In this document: positions 57,060 through 64,000 of the stretch, in pieces
Layout: each line of letters opens with the position of its first letter
How positions within the stretch are numbered: the first letter of the stretch is position 1
Source of the DNA: Aspidapion aeneum
Lineage: Eukaryota > Arthropoda > Insecta > Coleoptera > Brentidae
Length of the DNA: 64,000 bases
Assembly (NCBI GenBank): GCA_963576565.1
Contig: OY755042.1
Location: 4,020,112-4,084,111, forward strand
Direction: 5' to 3'
Program-made: the position numbers and the translations under genes
The notes under the pieces: model-generated
What the model saw: only the letters and a program-made list of their open reading frames with translations
Database searches by the model: none
What the model was told of the DNA's origin: nothing

Positions 57060-57489
57060 GGACTACTGGGCGCCGCCAACTCGGCGCCACCAACTGGGCG
57101 GCAGGCCAACTGGGCGCCGGGCCAACTTGACGCCGAGCCAACTGGGCGCCGGGCTAAAATATTTTTTCTTGATAAAATGTGCAGATGAAAAACAAACTTA
57201 AAAAAATTAAAATGGCGCATCCAAAATGGCGGACTTTCTTATTTATGCATCGATATGTATCGAATATGGAACTTGGCGGTGTTTCAAGTCGCAGAACACT
57301 ACACCTACCAAATTTCAACACTCGACTTAATAGATGTTGAAAGTTTTGTATAAATAACATATTTATTTTGTTTTTATCTGCACATTTTATCGAAAAAAAA
57401 ATAGTCCGGCGCTGAGTTGGCCCGGCGCCCATTATGCCCGGCGTGGCGCCCTGTTGGCGGCGCCGAGTTGGCCCGGCGCCCGGTTGTCC
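57060..57489. mobile_element. Element with GGCGCC-rich repeated ends, copy 2
   Basis: Left GGACTACTGGGCGCCGCCAA followed by GGGCGCCGGGCCAACT-type repeats. Right end inverse, with GAGTTGGCCCGGCGCC repeats. Inside is one pair of AAAATGGCG motifs and the AAATGTGCAGATGAAAAACA arms of copy 1. Confidence 0.7.
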
Positions 57490-57511
57490 CATTTCGAATT
57501 GAAATTTTTAG

Positions 57512-57613
57512 TTCCGAAATTTCATCTGACTCGAGCATAACTTGTAGTCCACCCAAGAAAAGAAGAGTTGAAGAAGACCCTTGTTCAAAGAAAGAAAATA
57601 TTTTACCTGGAAG
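57512..57613 (+). other. Possible coding exon with nuclear localisation signal
   Basis: After TTTTTAG (57505-57511) an open frame reads SEISSDSSITCSPPKKRRVE and EDPCSKKENILPG, then AAG|GTACAA. PPKKRRVE is a classical NLS. Coding-like composition, but no partner exon found. The frame upstream is element sequence. Confidence 0.35.
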
Positions 57614-57989
57614 GTACAACATTTGTAAAGTTCTAAGATGAAAACAATAATTTTAATACATCCACTGCACTTAGCATGCTTAGAAATTCTTTTTACTCTT
57701 TTTTTTACTGAAGAGAATTTTGTAAACACACACAAGTAAGTATTCATGAATTATTTATTATTCAAACAGAAAATTGTTGATAAAAAAATTCTAGTGGAAT
57801 TCAAAATTTTTATTTTGCGCCGCCACTGCCCTTTTTTATCCAAGACAAGCAAATAGAATATTTTTGCGATGTTGCATGTTTCCGGACTCACCAAACCGAA
57901 ATTCTATTTTCATCCCTATTTTGCTCATTAAATTCTTACTTGTATTTGGTCAATTGCGATAAAAGCTTGATATAATGGCAATTTTGGCC
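57614..57989. other. Intergenic, nothing recognised
   Basis: A CAA|GTAAGT donor-like site is at 57736. No other support. Confidence 0.3.
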
Positions 57990-58470
57990 CATGCCGGGTC
58001 TACCCGTAGGGTATAGAAGTCAATGAATTGAGCTCTGGGTTGAATAGCCTCAGAAAGCGATGCCATAGCGCAGGTGGGATTCAACAAGAGCATAGTAAGC
58101 AGTTTTTGCCGAAGTCATCCCCAGCTCTTGTGCAACCGTTTTGACCAGATAACAGCCTCTTGCAGGTTTTTTATTTAGTATGTCTATGTGACTGTCAAAT
58201 TTTAGCTTGGAGTCTATATGTAATCCAAGAAATCTTTTTCTTCCAGAATACTATCATTTACTGTAATTCCCTCCATAGAGCATTTAAATGAGAAGATATT
58301 TTTCTTTGAAAAGTTAAATATGAGACAGTTTGCATCACACCATTCTGCTAGGGTTTATTTACTTTTGTGTTTCCATAGAATAAGTACAGATAACTTGGCC
58401 AGGTCATTGACATACATCAAAAGAGAACAGGTCCAAGAACTGAACCCTGTGGAACGCCCTTTTAAAATGG
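57990..58470 (-). pseudogene. LINE reverse transcriptase remnant
   Basis: Minus-strand pieces: GVPQGSVLGP-like, MYVNDLAKLSVLILW, EWCDANCLIFNFSKKNIFSF, LGLHIDSKLKFDSHIDILNK and AYYALVESHLRYGIAFWGYS. Several frameshifts; the FADD region is deleted. Confidence 0.7.
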
Positions 58471-59280
58471 TTTTTGTGATGTTGTGACACAACACATCTT
58501 TCCGGCTGGAATCTACAATCGTGGTCCACTGATACCGTTTTGGTGATGTAAAAAAATTACCAGAGTGCAGTGTGCAGAGTGCAGAAAAAGTACTAAAGTG
58601 TACTAGTGTAACGCGAGCTCGGAGAGCCCGTGGCGAAAAATGTGCACTGAGTGCAACAGTGCGGGCTTCTCAGTTGCTCAAAGAATACAAAAAATTGCAC
58701 TAGTCTTCTCAACAGAATACGAAAATTGTACTAGTGGCGCACCAGTGTTGGACTTTTTTCCAAACGAATTCGCCATAAATAAAATACCTATTTGGTTATG
58801 TTTACAAAAAAATTAATTTTAAGTCTCGGCCTGATATGAATCTATACATGTCTTGAATCATGCACGCATATGGCCCATTAAAATAATTTCAACTTCCTTA
58901 TTGGTCCACTGGTTATACCGCATAACTGCAATTTATTTAAAACCTTGAAGTTAGATACTTAAAAAGAAATGACTTACATAAATTATTGTTACATCTTTAG
59001 TTAAAAATTAAATTCAATCAATAGTAAAAGTTTTATGGAAAGTAAACGTTTTTAAATTACGTAGCACAAAAATTCCGGATTTTTGACCCCCCTTCGCCCC
59101 TATGTATCGCATTTTCGGGAAAAACGCATTAAAAAACTATTAAGTGTAACGCAAGACTAAACCACCCTCCCCCTTTGAGGGTTACGGAATATAAGAATGA
59201 CCACAAGTTTTAAATTATGTTTTAAATCACTACGCACCGTAACGTAGTAATATACTCCGTGTTTTCAATGAGGGTAATGA
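58471..59280. other. Intergenic, nothing recognised
   Basis: No supported feature. Confidence 0.35.
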
Positions 59281-59627
59281 CCACGGTCTTTAAATAAACC
59301 GGTTGTCTGGTAACTCGGTGTCATGACAGCCGTGACGTCAGAGCTACGTCACAGTTTTCCTAGGAATCAGCAGTCAAACGCTGTTTATAGCGTAATTTCG
59401 TCTTTTGTCAGGAAATTTTGTATATTTTGGGTCTTGTCGTCTTGTACCTAGTGTTTATACCTGTTCCGTGCTTGCTATAAATGTATTATAACCCGATTAA
59501 AAAAAACGCACCTGATGGGCCATTGATTTGCACCGGTTTTAAATGCGGCGTCACCTGATGCGGAAACAGGGTATTTAAGACTAACTAAAAGAAATTTTGG
59601 AAAAAGATGATTTGGTTTATACTACAG

Positions 59628-59993
59628 TATTTCCCTGAACTTGAAAATGAACAAATCAACATGCATTCATATGCCATGCCATCTTGGGTTCAAAGCCTTT
59701 CTTTTGGATGCTTAACTGAGCCTTCACCATTATGGAAAGAAAATGTTAACAAAATGGAGAAATGATTCATAAAATTGCATGGTGCCAATTTTCAAATTAT
59801 TAAAACAAATACTGTGAAGCGATCCACTAAATTTATATTTAAAAAAGTTTCTAATCCATATAAATTGGTAAATTTATTTGTAAAACACAGAGTGATGATA
59901 AGAACCAAATTTATAAACACCGAAAAGCAAAATGAATCCACAATGAAACGAAAGAAAAGAAAATTATTTTGTTACTATTCTATAATTAGATAG
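59628..59993 (+). pseudogene. Transposase-like exon remnant (P-type C-terminus?), one stop
   Basis: A possible acceptor (TTTATACTACAG) precedes 122 codons: YFPELENEQINMHSYAMPSW, VQSLSFGCLTEPSPLWKENV, NKMEK, TGA (59763), then FIKLHGANFQIIKTNTVKRS, NPYKLVNLFVKHRVMIRTKF and a basic tail KRKKRKL. The G-x-LTEPS-x-x-W ... MEK and FVK-R-x-x-IR layout recalls the C-terminal part of P-like (THAP/RNase H-fold) transposases. This is from memory and uncertain. Confidence 0.4.
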
Positions 59994-60061
59994 GTATAGT
60001 TTTTTGCTACTTGCAATATGATTTAAAAACAAAACTGATGAGGACCATTCTTAAATTATAT

Positions 60062-60310
60062 ACTGGGTGTTCCAGGTTAAAAGTCCACCATATTGCTAAC
60101 TTTGTTATTATTAGAAATAAAAAAAAATTAATTGGCAAACTATTATAATTTTTTAAAATTATAGTTATGTTTTTTGAAAAAACTCGAAAACTCAATGTTC
60201 GATTTTTTTTTATTTGTGCATCTTAAAGAGCAAAAATTCTACTAGTTTGCCAATTTAAACTTTTTTCTATCTTTAATAATAAAAAAGTTAGCAATGGTGG
60301 TATTTTTATT
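60062..60310. mobile_element. 250-bp inverted-repeat MITE
   Basis: CACCATATTGCTAACTTTGT at about 60087 is inverted near 60290 (AAAAAGTTAGCAATGGTG), with further AT-rich pairing inward. The left end CTGGGTGTTCC resembles CAGGGTG ends. Confidence 0.55.
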
Positions 60311-60805
60311 TAAATTTTTCTTGAAATGCATTAAGAAGGGGGGATAAAAAATCCTGAATCTTTGCGTTATGTAATTTATGAATGTTCCCTTACTGCCATT
60401 GACTTAAAGTCATTTCAATTTCCTTTCTTTTAATTCTAAAAAAAAAGAACTCATTTTACTTACCTCCCATCCACAAAAAAAATCAATATTGCAGTGTACG
60501 GCAAAAACAGTTAAATTATTATGAACAAGAGTGTCGAATTAACTTAGGAAAAGTATTTATAATCGTGTCCTGAACCTGATATTTATAAAACTGTTGGAAT
60601 TTTTATCATATATTTTTAAATGATTTAATTTGTTAATAAATTTTGGTATTTTTGCGGCATCTATCTTTATTTCTCTCATATAAAATAACTCTTTATTGAT
60701 CGTGGAGCAGGCATATTGCCTCGTCATAGGCTGCCGAGTTCTTATTGGCTGGGAGTTACCAGACAACCGGTTTATTTACGGACCGTGGGTAATGACGCCA
60801 TTCTC

Positions 60806-61499
60806 TGGTATCTTGTATCTTTGTTTATTATATGGCATTTGGAGTTTCCTTGGTTCACTGTCGTTCTACTCGTTGAATGAATAAATAGGTTTCACCTATT
60901 TTTACATTCTGTTTGATAAAATAAGATCCTTGTTCTATTCAGAAAAAAGACAAAAAAGATAATTTGAATCTTCGATTACTATTCAGAACTTATATAAAAT
61001 TAAAATAATGTAATGTAGTGACTCTTTTAAATTTTAATTTCATTTAGCAGGGTAGAACATTTTATTTTTTGTCTTTTTTCTTAAAAAAGGAAAAATTTAA
61101 AGAAATCAAAACGTTTCTAAATAAAACAAAGAATCCATTTTATATTTTTGAATCTGCCATTGGATTACTGGAAAAAGTTCTGGGGGAAAAACGTGGCACC
61201 CGCTAAACATAAAAACATTTTAATAATGTCAAAATAATGTTTGATTTAAAAACATAACGTTAGGTTGGATGTTAGTTCTAACGTCATATTCATAGTGAAA
61301 AAGATGCTTAATAACCCGTTTTCTGACGTTAGAAAAATAATCTTATGTTTTTATAAATATGGTAAATATCAATATTTTTTCGAACGTTAAAAAAATATTG
61401 ATATTTACCAGTGGAAAAGAAATGTTTTTCTAACATTGAAAAATAAATGTTTTTTTAATTAAATATAATTCTTCCATTTTGGAAACGCAGGGCAACAAC
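60806..61499. other. Intergenic, with one strong palindrome
   Basis: GGTAAATATCAATATTTTTT and its inverse at 61359-61411 form a hairpin with 22-bp arms. Otherwise nothing recognised. Confidence 0.4.
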
Positions 61500-61963
61500 A
61501 GTTTGATACCACACAAGCCATGTTTTAAATTAAACTCAAATTTTTTAAATCTACCCCCACCCTTAAAAAAAGCAAGAACTATAATGTATTTTGTTTAACT
61601 CCGGACTCAATTACCTTTCGTTTGGTATCACACATGCCATATTTTTTTGAAATCTACCTCCATCCTTTTATTTGGCTTGTGTTTGGTGGATTTTGTTCAT
61701 TTTTAAGTGGGACCATCTCGACCCAAGACCCAGCCTAGGTACCAAATTTCATTGAAATCGGGCAAGCGGTTTTTGAGTTATGCGCGTTGGTCGTTACAGA
61801 CAGATATACAGACAGACAGACAGACAGACAGACGGCGCAACAAAAATTATCTGAAACGCAAAGATATATAAAAAATTTTTAAATCCGAGCAACTTTTTTT
61901 TTCTCGAAAAAATTCGGATCACCATAGCTCACACAACTATAGTATAGTATATGTGTGAGCTAA
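61500..61963. mobile_element. HINE/DINE-1-like repeat, copy 2, 5'-truncated
   Basis: Matches the 3' two-thirds of 48753-49470, with 120-bp unit remnants, the conserved block, CAGA repeat and the 3' hairpin AGCTCACAC (61926) to GTGTGAGCT (61961), followed by AA. The left hairpin is missing. Confidence 0.55.
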
Positions 61964-61974
61964 AAACAAAACAT

Positions 61975-62101
61975 TGAAAATTTGACACTTTGTATCTTAA
62001 AAACTAGGCATTTGCAAAACCATGATTATTTTAAGTTTCTGCTTAAAATCACTCAAAAAATTATCGTCTGAAGATTGGCGACATACTTTATTAACACCCT
62101 G
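61975..62101. mobile_element. Solo end of a mariner-type element
   Basis: GACATACTTTATTAACACCC, TG, TA matches the right terminus of 28360-30852, with a diverged subterminal part. Confidence 0.5.
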
Positions 62102-62319
62102 TACACATAAAGTAAGTACGAAACTTACTTTGTGATATATAATTTGATAAAACACATTTTTTTAATTAAATCACATTAAACAGGCGGAAGTGAATTTAAT
62201 ACTTTATAAGCACGCATTCATTCTATTTACTATAAAACGTGTTTTACTTGCATACACAGAAAATAAAAGATATTGGATTAACGGGATATATAATTTATTC
62301 AAACAAATACGTGGTAGTA

Positions 62320-62466
62320 ATGGATGTCAAACGACCGAAGGTATTTTTCTTGCACTTGCTCCTGCCCTTGTTGACATGTTTGCAGTCTTACCCACAGAAA
62401 AAAAAGCTGCGGTTCGGTCTGCGTGGCTACCAGAAGCCCAACTGCAATGCTAAAGTCTGGAACTAA
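62320..62466 (+). CDS. Small secreted-peptide-like ORF, 48 codons
   Basis: ATG opens MDVKRPKVFFLHLLLPLLTC, LQSYPQKKKLRFGLRGYQKP, NCNAKVWN, stop. Residues 8-23 form a hydrophobic core like a signal peptide; the rest is short, basic and has a single Cys. Codons are markedly GC-richer than the surroundings (CTGCGGTTCGGTCTGCGT), which favours real coding. It may be only one exon of a longer gene. No family recognised; chance cannot be excluded. Confidence 0.35.
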   Translation: MDVKRPKVFFLHLLLPLLTCLQSYPQKKKLRFGLRGYQKPNCNAKVWN

Positions 62467-62803
62467 GTTTTCTCGTTATATTGATCACGTCCGAAAAAAT
62501 TTTAGTTGACAGTAGTTGCGCTCTGTGCGAAGAGATGGCGCTGGATGCGGAAATTTCGGTCGGGCGGGATTAATTCAAAAAGGACCAATATGTAATACGC
62601 CCGAAAAATAAAAGAGTTCAAAAGGGCCAGTAAAAATTATTGTGATTTTTTGTCCTTTTGAAATCTTTTTATTTTTCAGTCGCATTGTGATCAAGACAAA
62701 TAACCTTTTTTATGTTAAAATTATGCCTGAGTTGGTCCTTTTTACAAAACCTTTTTTTTTCTATATTATTATAAAAGGTTGGGTAAAAAGACAAAGGAAA
62801 TAA

Positions 62804-63003
62804 TTAAATACATAATTTATTAAAAAAACAGAATAACTGAAAAGTGGAGAAAACAGTTTTAAAGTTATTAATTAAATTCAAATGTGTAAAAATACTTAGA
62901 TCTAGATCTCTTTTGTTTTGCTTCCCATTTGTTAAAAGCTGATTCCTTAAGATAATCTCATTGGCATCACCTGCTTCATAGTCAAGGTTCATTTGATCCT
63001 TTT
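62804..63003 (-). other. Possible terminal exon on the minus strand
   Basis: A strong acceptor (TTTTTTATTTTCAG, 63017-63004) is followed by an open frame KDQMNLDYEAGDANEIILRN, QLLTNGKQNKRDLDLSIFTH, ending at a stop at 62804-62806, with AATAAA overlapping the end. Earlier exons would lie beyond the window. Unrecognised. Confidence 0.3.
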
Positions 63004-63017
63004 CTGAAAATAAAAAA

Positions 63018-64000
63018 GTTGTAATTAGTAAAAACAGTATTTAAATGTTATTATAGAAGATTTTTTTAGGAAAATTTGACCCGCTTATTATGTGTCTTAC
63101 ACAAAATATGAATAGTTCCATAAAAACTTCCATCAATTCTCATGTGCCAAAATCATGAGAATTTACAAGATTTAATAGAAATTTTATGTTTGTGAAACAT
63201 ATCTTTTAAATCTGTTACTTTTGTGAATTGTGAAGAATCATAAACCAAACATATAGTACGTACTAACAAGATAAGATTGTATTGATTTTTCCCGAGGTTT
63301 TTCCAGAATTGTGAACCAGTTTTTAGGCAGGATAGTTTTAAATCTTAAACTTATTTTAGTCTTAACTGTTTCTCTTTATCTTATCAAAGTGACAGTAATA
63401 GGGATCACTAAAGAGCTGGGCAGATTTAGTTGTCAAGCATATAACTACTAGTACCTAATTAAAACTAATAATTACTAGTAGTTATTAGTTAATTAAGTGG
63501 ACTATATTTTTTATTACAAAAGGTACTTACAAAGTAGTTAAATATTTATAAAAAAGTAGCTAAAAATAATTGAATATAACTACTTGGAGAAAAAAAAAGT
63601 TACTTTTGTAGGATGTCGCAGATTAAGTGTGCACTATATTGCGAACTTCACTTTTATTGGGGCTACAAGCTTAGAACAGTGGTGCATAGGAACCTTTCTG
63701 TTTACAAAATTATTTGCTATCATCTTGTGTAAAAATATACAGGGTTTTCCTTAAAAAACACCTATCACCAATTAATAGTGATGTTAGCAATAATGCTAAC
63801 ATAATCTAGTACACCCAGTATAAATTAAGAATAAATTTATGCAAAAATTAGGACTTGGAAGATTGACAACAAGGACTAGGTAACCTTACAGCAAAATTTC
63901 AATAATTACTTATTTGTTTAATTGTATAATTCCGATGCCATGTCATTTCAAAATCAAATTGCTACATACTAGGCTTACCTGCATTGTCAAGTACATATTT
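63018..64000. other. AT-rich, nothing recognised
   Basis: Could be intron of a minus-strand gene. TAACTACTAGTA-like motifs recur at 63440-63590. A CAGGGTTTTCC end at 63740 may be a degraded element terminus. Confidence 0.35.

Larger units (their letters stand above)
59281..60805. repeat. Inverted-repeat pair enclosing a transposase-like exon
   Basis: TAAATAAACCGGTTGTCTGG with its neighbours (about 59298-59332) is inverted at about 60753-60787, about 35 bp with three to four differences. A CRE-like TGACGTCA lies just inside the left copy (near 59334). Element ends and target duplication are not defined. Confidence 0.4.

Noticed and set aside
1..64000. LTR retrotransposon or endogenous virus
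   Set aside because: No paired LTRs, primer-binding site, gag/protease or envelope-like frame was seen; all RT fragments have non-LTR motifs.

Overview
The window is nuclear DNA of an insect. It is very AT-rich, has introns with consensus splice sites and single-gene rather than operon organisation, and is dominated by layered transposable elements: RTE-like and jockey-like non-LTR retrotransposons, Tc1/mariner-type elements whose ends read CAGGGTG, hAT, PIF/Harbinger and TTAA-target elements. A 10-bp satellite built from the insect telomeric pentamer TTAGG plus TTGGG is also present. A beetle is a reasonable guess, but nothing here proves the order. Only one host gene is well supported. No RNA gene, CRISPR array or LTR retrotransposon was recognised by eye. 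Region 1-13.0 kb: positions 3-5069 are the 3' part of a very long coding exon. It encodes an Asn/Ser-rich protein whose short C-terminal motifs match the vertebrate bHLH protein USF3. The frame is open to the window edge, so the bHLH start lies upstream. The exon ends at a consensus donor, and after a 7.2-kb intron filled with transposons a 36-codon terminal exon (12259-12369) completes the protein. A 437-bp TTAA-flanked MITE sits directly against the stop codon. The intron holds a twin-primed RTE copy inside an older LINE, two tiny hAT-like derivatives (55 and 69 bp), a long-TIR MITE and a PIF/Harbinger remnant with an opposite-strand MADF gene. Region 13-27 kb: an old LINE split by a 376-bp hAT MITE, a MITE inserted in the terminal repeat of another MITE, a 570-bp inverted-repeat element, a seven-unit tandem array (20.6-21.5 kb), and some GC-richer islands with good donor sites that may be 5' exons of unidentified genes. 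Region 27-41 kb: an almost intact 2.49-kb Tc1/mariner-type element with about 430-bp terminal inverted repeats and a transposase broken by one frameshift; a hAT with a TTAA MITE inside; an element rich in GACGTC motifs present twice, one copy split by an RNase H-class LINE; a jockey 3' end; and a 2-kb element with GGCGCC-rich ends enclosing an array of GCCAT motifs. Region 41-49 kb: a hAT inside a hAT, each with an exact 8-bp target duplication, containing minisatellites and a further MITE; LINE fragments; and a mariner derivative that keeps the transposase DNA-binding domain. Region 49-64 kb: a repeat with terminal hairpins and CAGA microsatellite resembling HINE/DINE-1 elements, a second RTE copy, the decamer satellite, the second GGCGCC-ended element, a P-like transposase exon remnant, and three possible small exons. 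The elements do not work together as a system. They record successive insertions, and nested intact target duplications allow their order to be read.
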